Below, piece after piece: positions 1 through 5,054 of a DNA stretch of 5,054 nucleotides; position 1 is the first letter of the stretch; each line of letters starts with the position of its first letter. The DNA comes from Spirochaetales bacterium (GTDB taxonomy: Bacteria > Spirochaetota > Spirochaetia > Sphaerochaetales > Sphaerochaetaceae), in the NCBI GenBank assembly GCA_028723145.1, contig JAQYFM010000059.1, positions 1 through 5,054 of the forward strand, in the 5' to 3' direction. The position numbers and the translations under genes are program-made. The notes under the pieces were generated by a model that worked only from the letters and a program-made list of their open reading frames with translations, was not told where the DNA came from and did no database searches.

Positions 1-1
1 A

Positions 2-361
2 TCTTTAATGAGTGCACACTGCTTCGTACTTGTTGATAATGGTGAAGCTCACAACAAGGCTGTTGATGCATTTGTTCAGTATGTAATTAGTGCAGACACA
101 TTAAGTGATTACCTTGCAAACGTAACTCCTGCATATCCAGCAACATATTCAATGGAAGGTATGGAAGGCGTTGCTAATAACCCTATCTTAAAGGGTGCAG
201 CAAGTTCAGTTGCTAACGTTAAGCACCAAGTAACAGTTCCTGCTCTTAACGATCTTAACCTAGAACTTACAACTCTTGCTCAAGCAGTTACAGTAAGTAA
301 CAAGAGTGTTGATCAAGCTATTGCAGAATTTAAGAAAGCAGCAGCGTTAAAGTTACAGTAA
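2..361 (+). CDS. Sugar ABC transporter extracellular solute-binding protein, C-terminal part
   Basis: This is the C-terminal 119 residues of an extracellular (lipoprotein-type) solute-binding protein of the SBP_bac_1/MalE-like class. The frame is open to the left edge (codons start at position 2), so the ATG at 8 is internal and the signal peptide and most of both lobes lie outside the window. Visible features fit the end of such a protein: a segment reading HCFVLVDNGEAHNKAVDAF, matching the usual 'K..eAA..F..fl.s' helix, a TPAYPATY stretch matching the 'lP......' hinge region, and a final amphipathic helix ending AIAEFKKAAALKLQ. The strongest support is context: it is followed after 51 bp by two permease genes in the standard binding protein-permease-permease order. 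The sugar cannot be told from this part. Confidence 0.85.
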   Translation, partial: SLMSAHCFVLVDNGEAHNKAVDAFVQYVISADTLSDYLANVTPAYPATYSMEGMEGVANNPILKGAASSVANVKHQVTVPALNDLNLELTTLAQAVTVSNKSVDQAIAEFKKAAALKLQ

Positions 362-369
362 TTTAATAC

Positions 370-397
370 TTTCGGCAGGGCAAATGCTCTGCCGAAA
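370..397 (+). promoter_or_regulatory. Intercistronic stem-loop between binding protein and permease genes
   Basis: A 12-bp stem (370-381 with 386-397) closes a four-base AAAT loop and has a single G-U pair (379/388). No T-run follows, so it is not a standard intrinsic terminator; the next bases run straight into the permease ribosome binding site (GGAGA, 402-406). Hairpins at this place in binding-protein-dependent operons are known to protect the upstream mRNA from 3' exonucleases or to end part of the transcripts, giving more binding protein than permease. That role is inferred here; the stem is seen directly. Confidence 0.75.
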
Positions 398-412
398 TCT
401 TGGAGAACTATT

Positions 413-1321
413 ATGAAAAAACTAAACTCCAAAAATAGAGGGGACAGGATTTATTCCTTTTGCCTTTTAATTCCTGCATTTTTACTAGCCCTCTTTTTTA
501 TCTTGATTCCTATTGTTGATTCCGTAATTAAAAGCTTTCAGGATTTCAAGGTTAAAAATATTATTAGTGGCAAACCTGGAGTATGGAATAACTTTGCAAA
601 CTACATTAAACTCTTTGCTTCTAATGCTTTAGGAAATGCTATTATAAATACATTTGTATTTGTTGTATTTGTAATTGTTTTTCAATTTGTCTTAGGTATG
701 GCACTAGCATTAGTATTAAATTCAAATATAAAGGGTGCTCGTTTCTTTAGAAGTATTATGATGACACCTTGGGTTGTCCCAACTGTCATTTCAGCACTCA
801 TTTGGATGTGGCTTTTCCAACCACAATATGGATTAGTAAAATACCTAGTTAATATTTTCTCCTTTGGGCATATTACTGAGTTTGCAATGCTAAACCAACC
901 AAATACTGCCTTAGCAGGAGTTGGTGTTGCTGCACTTTGGAAGCAAATCCCATTAATGACACTATTGCTTCTTGCGGGCTTACAGAATGTTCCAGATGAT
1001 ATTCAAGAAGCTGCAATGATTGATGGTGCTTCAAAGACTAGAAGATTTTTCTCAATTACAATGCCTTATATGTCATCTGTAATTAAGATTGCCATTAGTA
1101 TGTCTATCATTGAAAACTTCAAGCAATTCCCACTCTTCTGGACAATGACAGGTGGTGGACCTGATGGAGCAACTACTAACCTTGCTATTCTTTCCTATAG
1201 AGAAGCGTTTGTTAGTATGAATTTGGGTTCGGGTGCTGCTGTTACAACTATTTGGATGCTTTTAATGATTATTACAGTTGGAATTTATAATAAGTGCTTC
1301 CGCACTTACGATATGAGCTAA
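413..1321 (+). CDS. Carbohydrate ABC transporter permease, MalF/UgpA type
   Basis: This 302-residue inner-membrane permease is one half of the sugar channel. About six membrane segments are visible, near residues 13-35, 75-101, 113-135, 166-190, 220-236 and 272-292. Between the fourth and fifth lies the EAA loop that contacts the ATPase (residues 199-218, EAAMIDGASK then F..I..P), with the invariant G205 and closing P218. The MalF-type signature TGGGP (246-250) followed by a Y..AF motif (262-266) is present. The length is normal for the single-domain family. The start at 413 has GGAGA six bases upstream and gives a typical short, positively charged N-terminus before the first membrane span. 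It lies between the binding protein and the MalG-type partner, with its stop codon overlapping the partner's Shine-Dalgarno sequence, so the two are probably translationally coupled. Confidence 0.95.
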   Translation: MKKLNSKNRGDRIYSFCLLIPAFLLALFFILIPIVDSVIKSFQDFKVKNIISGKPGVWNNFANYIKLFASNALGNAIINTFVFVVFVIVFQFVLGMALALVLNSNIKGARFFRSIMMTPWVVPTVISALIWMWLFQPQYGLVKYLVNIFSFGHITEFAMLNQPNTALAGVGVAALWKQIPLMTLLLLAGLQNVPDDIQEAAMIDGASKTRRFFSITMPYMSSVIKIAISMSIIENFKQFPLFWTMTGGGPDGATTNLAILSYREAFVSMNLGSGAAVTTIWMLLMIITVGIYNKCFRTYDMS

Positions 1322-1328
1322 GGAGGTG
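1319..1328 (+). promoter_or_regulatory. Strong ribosome binding site that sets the second permease start
   Basis: TAAGGAGGTG is a ten-base match to the 16S rRNA anti-Shine-Dalgarno complement. Its first three bases are the stop codon of the upstream permease. The GGAGG core (1322-1326) is six bases from the ATG at 1333, which makes that ATG the real start rather than the in-frame ATG at 1294. Confidence 0.9.
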
Positions 1329-1332
1329 TGAT

Positions 1333-2169
1333 ATGAAGGGTCGTACATTATCAAAAGTTTTATGCTACATCATACTTGCACTAATCCTACTATTTTTGCT
1401 ATTCCCGATTTATTGGATGTTAGCAACCTCATTTAAGACTAACATGGAAGCTTATATGTATCCTCCAACATTCTTCCCTAGTAAAACTACGGTTGATGCA
1501 TATTTATCCTTATTTACAGTCAATAATCAATTCTTTGTTTACTATATAAATAACTTTATAGTATCTGGTATTACAGCAATACTATGTACACTTTTTGCAG
1601 TGTTCACAGGATATGCTTTAGCACGCTTCCACTTTAAGTGGACAGTAATAATGAGTGGTATTTTGTTATCAACTCAGATGTTCCCAATAGTAAGTAGAAT
1701 GATTAGTTTATATTCTCTTATGAGTAAGGTTCACTTAATAAACACTATGCCTGGTCTAATTTTAGCTATCAGTGCTGCACAGCTACCATTTTGTGCGATG
1801 CTAATGAGCTCATTCTTCGCAAGTGTCCCAAAAGAACTTGAAGAAGCTGCTTATGTTGATGGAGCAGGAAGAGGAACAATTCTTTTTAAGATTATTACTC
1901 CACTTGTTAAACCTGGTATGTTAGCAGTTGGTATTTATGCCTTCTTAATGACTTGGGATGATTATCTACATGCCGCAACACTTATTCAGACTGATGGCTT
2001 AAGAACACTTTCAATTGGTATTGCTCTTAGATATCTTGGTGAGCTTTCTTATGACTGGAGCTTAATTAATGCAATAAGTGTTATTGGCACTATACCAATG
2101 GTATTAGTTTTCTTCTTCTTCCAGAAGTATATGATTAAAGGCTTAGTCGCTGGAGCAGTTAAGGGTTAA
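1333..2169 (+). CDS. Carbohydrate ABC transporter permease, MalG/UgpE type
   Basis: This 278-residue inner-membrane permease pairs with the upstream MalF-type protein to form the sugar channel. Membrane segments are visible near residues 8-30, 72-98, 103-125, 140-163, 194-216 and 246-264. The EAA loop is at 171-190 (EAAYVDGAGR then F..I..P, with D176, G177 and P190). The C-terminus reads QKYMIKGLVAGAVKG, the hallmark end of MalG-type permeases. An ATG at 1294 in the same frame would add 13 residues and overlap the upstream gene by 28 bp, but the near-perfect Shine-Dalgarno sequence points to 1333. A terminator follows at once, and no ATPase gene follows. This is common in Firmicutes, where one MsmK-like ATPase serves several importers. 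Confidence 0.95.
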   Translation: MKGRTLSKVLCYIILALILLFLLFPIYWMLATSFKTNMEAYMYPPTFFPSKTTVDAYLSLFTVNNQFFVYYINNFIVSGITAILCTLFAVFTGYALARFHFKWTVIMSGILLSTQMFPIVSRMISLYSLMSKVHLINTMPGLILAISAAQLPFCAMLMSSFFASVPKELEEAAYVDGAGRGTILFKIITPLVKPGMLAVGIYAFLMTWDDYLHAATLIQTDGLRTLSIGIALRYLGELSYDWSLINAISVIGTIPMVLVFFFFQKYMIKGLVAGAVKG

Positions 2170-2175
2170 TAAATT

Positions 2176-2203
2176 ATAGGATGCAGCTTTGCATCCTATT
2201 TTT
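2176..2203 (+). terminator. Intrinsic terminator of the sugar transporter operon
   Basis: A 10-bp perfect stem (2176-2185 with 2190-2199) with a GCTT loop runs into a T-run (2199-2203), starting six bases after the permease stop codon. The stem ATAGGATG/CATCCTAT and the T-run recur in the terminator at 3663-3692. Confidence 0.92.
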
Positions 2204-2236
2204 AAATCTTATTATGTTTAACTCATTAAATGAAAC

Positions 2237-2242
2237 TATAAT
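2237..2242 (+). promoter_or_regulatory. Isolated TATAAT, possible second -10 element
   Basis: A perfect TATAAT lies in the 63-bp gap between the terminator and the repeat array, but no good -35 box stands 16-18 bp upstream. If active, it would make a leader that contains all four repeats. It may equally be chance in AT-rich DNA. Confidence 0.2.
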
Positions 2243-2266
2243 TAATGCTTATATAGTACTATTTCT

Positions 2267-2358
2267 ACAAAACGCCGAAAAATTTCTCTATAAAACGCCG
2301 AAAAAATATCTCATAAAACGCCGAAAAATTTCTTTACAAAGCGCCGAAAATATCAAAT
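2267..2358 (+). repeat. Four 23-bp tandem repeats (CGCCG core) upstream of the ATPase gene
   Basis: Four units (2267-2289, 2290-2312, 2313-2335, 2336-2358) share the pattern A[C/T]AAAACGCCGAAAAA followed by a T-rich tail ending near TCT. The CGCCG cores begin at 2273, 2296, 2319 and 2342, exactly 23 bp apart. The first and third units are nearly identical. The fourth departs most: G replaces A before the core, and its tail is merged into the palindrome that covers the start codon. The array starts 63 bp after the terminator and ends 11 bp before the ATG. Regular spacing of a GC-rich core in AT-rich surroundings suggests a multi-site protein-binding array (operator or iteron-like). The bound protein could be the ATPase/DUF4143 product itself, but that is inference. 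Confidence 0.9.
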
Positions 2359-2361
2359 AAT
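2333..2361 (+). promoter_or_regulatory. Predicted sigma-A promoter of the ATPase gene
   Basis: TTTACA (2333-2338, five of six to TTGACA) and AATAAT (2356-2361, five of six to TATAAT) are separated by exactly 17 bp. Initiation would fall near 2368, giving a leader of about 0-2 bases before the ATG at 2370. The fourth repeat core lies in the spacer and the -10 lies in the palindrome, so anything bound to either would block RNA polymerase. Confidence 0.6.
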
Positions 2362-2371
2362 TATTTGATAT
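2350..2371. promoter_or_regulatory. Perfect 22-bp palindrome over the -10 and start codon
   Basis: Positions 2350-2371 are a perfect inverted repeat (arms ATATCAAATAA and TTATTTGATAT, no spacer). The right arm ends on the first two bases of the ATG at 2370. Symmetry over a promoter -10 is typical of a dimeric repressor operator. Transcription from the predicted promoter would start inside it, so an RNA hairpin is less likely than a DNA site. Confidence 0.7.
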
Positions 2372-3644
2372 GAAAGACTATAAACCAAGAATTTTAGATA
2401 CGCTTTTAACAAGGAAACTTGAAGCAAAAGGCGCTATACTTATTGAGGGCCCAAAGTGGTGTGGTAAAACAACCACTGCACTACAGCAAGCAAAAAGTGT
2501 TCTTAGAATGGATAATCCATTAGAAAAAGAACAAAATCTACGTCTTTCAAAATTAAATCCAATTAGGTTGTTAAATGGTGATACTCCACGACTAATAGAT
2601 GAATGGCAGATAGCTCCTACCCTTTGGGATACTATTCGATATGAAGTTGATCAAAGAGGCGAAATGGGGCAGTTTATCCTTACAGGTTCTGCAGTACCTC
2701 CTGATACAAAAGAAATTACTCATTCTGGTACTGGTCGTTTTTCATGGATTACTATGAGACCGATGAGTCTATATGAATCTGGTGAATAAACAGGTGAAGT
2801 AAGCTTGAGAGCTTTATTTGGTGGAAACTTAAATGTTGATGGAGAAAATTCGCTTGATTTAGATAAGCTTGCATTTCTTGTTTGCAGAGGTGGCTGGCCT
2901 CAGGCTGTTGATTTAAACAAAGAGCCAGCTCTTCAACAGGCTTTTGATTATTTTGATGCTGTTGTTAAATCAGATATTAATAGAGCTGATGGCATTAATA
3001 AAAATCCTGAACGTGTAAAAAGAATTATGAAATCATATGCGAGAAACCAAGGCACTCAAATTGCTAATACAGTTATTGCGAAGGATATTGAAGCTAATGA
3101 ATCTCTACTTGTTAATGAAGATACTGTTCATTCTTATATTGAAGCTTTGAAAAAAATCTTTGTTGTTGAGGATATGCCAGCATGGAATCCTAATTTAAGA
3201 TCTAAAACTGCAATTAGGACCTCTGATACAAGATATTATGTTGATCCATCAATTGCTACAGCAAGTCTTGGAATTGGGCCTGAGGATTTAATAAATGATT
3301 TAAGTACATTTGGCCTTTTCTTTGAAACCTTGTGTGTAAGAGATTTAAGGGTTTATGCACAAAGCTTAGATGGTTGTGTTTATCATTATAGAGATAGTTC
3401 AAATCTTGAATGTGATACAGTTATTCATTTGAGAAATGGATGCTATGGTTTGATAGAAATAAAGCTTGGTGGTAATGATTTAATTAATGAAGGAGCCAAA
3501 AATCTAATAAAATTGAAGGATAAAATTGATACTTCAAAAATGAAGTCACCCTCCTTCCTGATGGTGCTTATTGGAGTAGGCTCTTATGCCTATAGAAGAG
3601 AAGATGGTGTTCTTGTTGTGCCTATTGGATGTTTAAAGAATTAG
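2370..3644 (+). pseudogene. AAA+ ATPase (AAA_14/DUF4143, COG1373 type) broken by one in-frame TAA
   Basis: The frame encodes 424 positions, the usual length for this family of predicted ATPases of unknown cell role, with one internal stop at position 140 (TAA, 2787-2789). N-terminal AAA_14 part: Walker A GPKWCGKT (27-34), Walker B LIDEWQ (D77, E78), sensor-1 FILTGSA (102-108), arginine finger HSGTGR (118-123), then RPMSLYESGE (130-139). After the stop the same frame continues TGEVSLRALFGG, as intact relatives do at 'SGESnGeVSL', so TAA most simply replaces a serine TCA. The DUF4143 part keeps the PD-(D/E)XK-like pattern: FFE (319), ECD (347-349), EIK (363-365). No other damage is visible, so the stop is recent. 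A restart at TTG 2805, eight bases after AGGTGA (2792-2797), could make two polypeptides. ATG 2370 has no Shine-Dalgarno sequence. The gene has its own repeats, promoter and terminator. Confidence 0.88.
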
Positions 3645-3662
3645 TATTTCCCTTTCAAAAGT

Positions 3663-3692
3663 AATAGGATGAGGCCTTTTCATCCTATTTTT
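3663..3692 (+). terminator. Intrinsic terminator after the ATPase gene
   Basis: A 10-bp stem (3663-3672 with 3680-3689) with a seven-base loop leads into a T-run (3688-3692), 18 bp after the stop codon. It shares ATAGGATG and CATCCTATTTTTA with the terminator at 2176-2203. It also sits 7 bp from the end of the convergent amidohydrolase remnant, but read on the minus strand it lacks a clean T-run. Confidence 0.88.
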
Positions 3693-3699
3693 ACATCCA

Positions 3700-4046
3700 T
3701 TATGCTTTTTCAAGCATCCTTTTTGAAATCTCATTAGCTTTGTTTTTTATAATCACTTCATTAAAGCCAAGTAATACACCATTTCTAACTGTAAATTCCC
3801 CATTTACTATTGTGTGTTTTGTCTCATGACTTGCTCCACAGAATATTAAAGCAGCAATAAGTCACTTTGGGCTCCTGCATAAGAAAGCTTATCTACATCA
3901 AAGATAGCTATGTCAGCGCCATAGACTTCCTTTATCTTTCCTAAGTTTCTTTCAAAGTCTAGAGTCTTTGCTCCTTTTACAGTTGCAAGCTGAAATACAT
4001 CTTTAACTGAAAGACTATCTTAACCATATTCAACTCTTGTATGTAA
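3700..4046 (-). pseudogene. Amidohydrolase remnant, C-terminal part (8-oxoguanine/guanine deaminase-SsnA type)
   Basis: Read on the minus strand, two frames give the end of a metal-dependent amidohydrolase. The first (4046 down to about 3861) reads LHTRVEYG, then a TAA stop (4020-4022), then DSLSVKDVFQLATVKGAK, LGKIKEVYGADIAIFDVDKL and SYAGAQSD. A one-base deletion near 3860 shifts the frame to AALIFCGASHETKHTIVNGE and RNGVLLGFNEV, ending ISKRMLEKA at 3700. The order 'laT..GAk.Lg', 'G.ADi..fD', 'aGa..D..AAL.FC', 'vNG' is typical of purine deaminases such as 8-oxoguanine deaminase, which release ammonia from oxidised or normal guanine in the cytosol. With a stop, a frameshift and no N-terminus attached it cannot be functional. 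The exact substrate of the ancestor is uncertain. Confidence 0.8.
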
Positions 4047-4048
4047 GC

Positions 4049-4150
4049 AAAATACGCAGAAATTGCGTGTTTTTGTATAAATTTTTTACGCAATAATAGC
4101 GTGTTTATATATGATGAAAATACGCAAAAAAATGCAACACTATCTGAATC
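4049..4150. repeat. Three 34-bp tandem repeats (TACGCA ... GCGTG) inside the broken amidohydrolase
   Basis: Units 4049-4082, 4083-4116 and 4117-4150 carry TACGCA at 4053, 4087 and 4121, exactly 34 bp apart, and the first two carry GCGTGTTT at 4065 and 4099, also 34 apart. Unit 1 holds the inverted repeat ACGCA-GAAAT-TGCGT, which with its flanks forms a 10-bp stem (4049-4058 with 4064-4073, one T-G pair) followed by a T. Unit 2 has the same design with one mismatch, and unit 3 is degenerate in its right arm. The array fills the place where the middle of the amidohydrolase should be. Its style (AAAA, CGC core, GAAA, T-rich tail, short fixed period) resembles the 23-bp array at 2267-2358. From memory, similar ACGCA/TGCGT arrays precede ATPase genes in gut Clostridia; no ATPase sequence follows here. 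Confidence 0.8.
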
Positions 4151-4474
4151 ACTGCTATTGCGTGGGGTAATTCATATAAAATTGTATCTACTTCATATCC
4201 TTTGGACCTATTTGGGGATATATAGTGATGGTCTGTTGAGAGTGTACAACCTGTCTTCATTAGCTCTGCTATTGCAAGTAGTGATGAGTATTCACAAAAC
4301 AAGGTGTTACTACACATCCGCTTGCATCTACAATATCATATCCTTCCTCTTGAGGAAGATTAGGTCCAATTTTCTCAATAGTATTTCCATTGATTTTTAC
4401 ATCCACATCTCTTTTGTATGGTTCATCATAGGATGTAAGAAGGCAGTAAATATTTTAATATGAATATTGCTCAC
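4151..4474 (-). pseudogene. Amidohydrolase remnant, N-terminal part
   Basis: This is the other end of the gene at 3700-4046. On the minus strand a GTG at 4474 opens SNIHIK. A base lost in the A-run near 4453-4456 then moves the frame to YCLLTSYDEPYKRDVDVKI, NGNTIEKIGPNL and DASGCVVTPCFVNTHHY (to 4278). This matches the amidohydrolase start 'I..IGp.L ... vv.PGfvNtHhH', but G is replaced by C and the last metal-binding H of HxH/HHH by Y. A deletion of roughly 50 codons near 4277 then joins, in a third frame, AIAELMKTGCT and STDHHYISPNRSKGY, the family's 'alaELl.sGcTt..DhhY.fp' segment, fading near 4151 where the 34-bp repeats begin. Several catalytic parts are missing, so the gene is dead. The plus-strand open frame across this region (4101-4463) is only its shadow. 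Confidence 0.78.
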
Positions 4475-4619
4475 GGCTTAAAGCTCTCATTGAAAAGAAT
4501 TTTGGGTTGACGTCATGAAAACTTTTCTTATCAAAGAGTGTCCGGGCATTAGCCTTCTGTTTTCTTTTAAGGTATCTTTCCGTAATTAGATGATAGGTTA
4601 GTTTTTTACTACACAAGGT
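4455..4619 (-). other. Unrecognised open stretch, possible tail of a lost upstream gene
   Basis: On the minus strand a 54-codon frame without a start near its left end runs through TYHLITERYLKRKQKANA, RTLFDKKSFHDVNPKFF and SMRALSREQYSY to a TAA at 4455. Its mix of charged and hydrophobic residues looks protein-like, and it ends by overlapping the predicted amidohydrolase start by 20 bp, as the last codons of an operon partner would. I do not recognise the family. A stop (4620-4622) bounds it upstream, so if real it is only a fragment. It could also be chance. Confidence 0.25.
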
Positions 4620-4641
4620 TTAACTATGGTGTGTTATGTTT

Positions 4642-5054
4642 TCAGGTGTTATCAAATTCCATTAACTCAATAACTGAACAATTTAATACTTTAGCAAGCT
4701 TTATAATTGTTTCTGTACTTGCTTTATTTATTTTCTTTTGTTTTTGCTCATATTGTTGAATCGTCCTAACCGGTACCTCTGATAGTTTTGATAATTCACT
4801 TTGAGATAGATTGGCATCAAGACGTAGTAATTTCAAATTTGAGTAGGGCTTTCTTGAATTATATAAAGCACTCATATGATCACAGAAATGGCTTATATCC
4901 ATTTCATGGTATGGATTATACATATTTAGTATTTCTATTATTGAAATATACTTATTTATCTGAATAAACTTAAGTCCACTGTACCACTGGAAATATGCTA
5001 AGGCCCACCCACACCAATATTCAGGTGTTCTATCAAATATAGGATGAATACTAT
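4642..5054 (-). CDS. Helix-turn-helix (XRE-type) regulator, N-terminus beyond the right edge
   Basis: The minus-strand frame is open from the window edge to a TGA at 4642-4644, giving 136 visible residues; the ATG at 4923 is internal, because matching sequence continues upstream of it. That upstream part reads FDRTPEYWCGWALAYFQWYS, a tryptophan/tyrosine-rich block I associate with a Clostridia regulator family of about 200 residues. It is followed by LNMYNPYHEMDI. The C-terminal 60 residues are a classic Cro/CI-type HTH: LKLLRLDANLSQSELSKLS, VPVRTIQQYEQ as the recognition helix, then KINKASTETIIKLAKVLNC and SVIELMEF. It should bind DNA as a dimer. From memory, relatives are often encoded beside DUF3990 and DUF3791 proteins in toxin-antitoxin-like sets; those partners would lie beyond 5054. 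It is not part of the transporter operon. Confidence 0.85.
   Translation of the reverse strand, partial: SIHPIFDRTPEYWCGWALAYFQWYSGLKFIQINKYISIIEILNMYNPYHEMDISHFCDHMSALYNSRKPYSNLKLLRLDANLSQSELSKLSEVPVRTIQQYEQKQKKINKASTETIIKLAKVLNCSVIELMEFDNT

Noticed and set aside
1294..1332. Upstream start for the MalG-type permease
   Set aside because: It has no Shine-Dalgarno sequence and overlaps the previous gene, while TAAGGAGGTG stands six bases before the ATG at 1333.
2267..2358. CRISPR array
   Set aside because: The 23-bp period leaves no variable spacers; the units are directly adjacent and nearly identical.
2787..2789. Stop codon reassignment or programmed readthrough at TAA
   Set aside because: TAA ends the binding protein and both permease genes in this window, so reassignment is excluded, and no readthrough signal is visible.
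4105..4317. Minus-strand open frame of 70 codons as a small gene
   Set aside because: Its middle is a fragment of the amidohydrolase remnant (AIAELMKTGCT, STDHHY); the start codon and the end inside the 34-bp repeats are accidental.
4101..4463. Plus-strand open frame of 120 codons
   Set aside because: It lies antisense to sequence with clear amidohydrolase similarity on the minus strand, has no ribosome binding site, and its hydrophobic, low-information composition is typical of a shadow frame.
4611..4635. ACACA/TGTGT inverted repeat as terminator of the HTH gene
   Set aside because: A five-bp stem with a 14-base loop and no T-run is too weak to call.

Overview
The window is AT-rich DNA with strong AGGAGG-type ribosome binding sites, a three-gene sugar ABC importer without its own ATPase gene, and a regulator type I associate with gut Clostridia. 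A low-GC Firmicute, probably of the Lachnospiraceae or a related family, is the best guess. That assignment is inference from style and protein families, not from a marker gene.

Layout. (1) Positions 2-2169, plus strand: the end of a carbohydrate ABC importer operon. It holds the C-terminus of an extracellular solute-binding protein, an intercistronic stem-loop, a MalF-type permease and a MalG-type permease, closed by a strong intrinsic terminator at 2176-2203. The binding protein would deliver sugar to the heterodimeric channel. The energising MsmK/MalK-type ATPase is not visible here. (2) Positions 2267-3692: a self-contained AAA+ ATPase/DUF4143 cassette. Four 23-bp tandem repeats with a CGCCG core at exact 23-bp spacing lead into a predicted promoter. 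A perfect 22-bp palindrome covers the -10 and the start codon, and there is no Shine-Dalgarno sequence, so the mRNA is predicted to be nearly leaderless. The gene carries one in-frame TAA between its ATPase and DUF4143 halves, so it is a young pseudogene or a split gene. Its terminator closely resembles the one before the cassette. (3) Positions 3700-4474, minus strand: a badly decayed amidohydrolase of the 8-oxoguanine/guanine deaminase-SsnA type, with frameshifts, a stop codon and two large internal deletions. Where its middle should be lie three 34-bp repeat units (4049-4150), which look like the upstream repeat array of another ATPase-type cassette whose gene is gone. (4) Positions 4455-4619, minus strand: an open stretch I cannot identify. 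(5) Positions 4642-5054, minus strand: a helix-turn-helix regulator that runs off the right edge.

The first 2.2 kb is ordinary, well-kept metabolic DNA. The next 2.4 kb is a decaying accessory zone. The most interesting signals are the two repeat arrays: one is an operator-like leader of an ATPase gene, and the other is an orphan array inside a broken gene.
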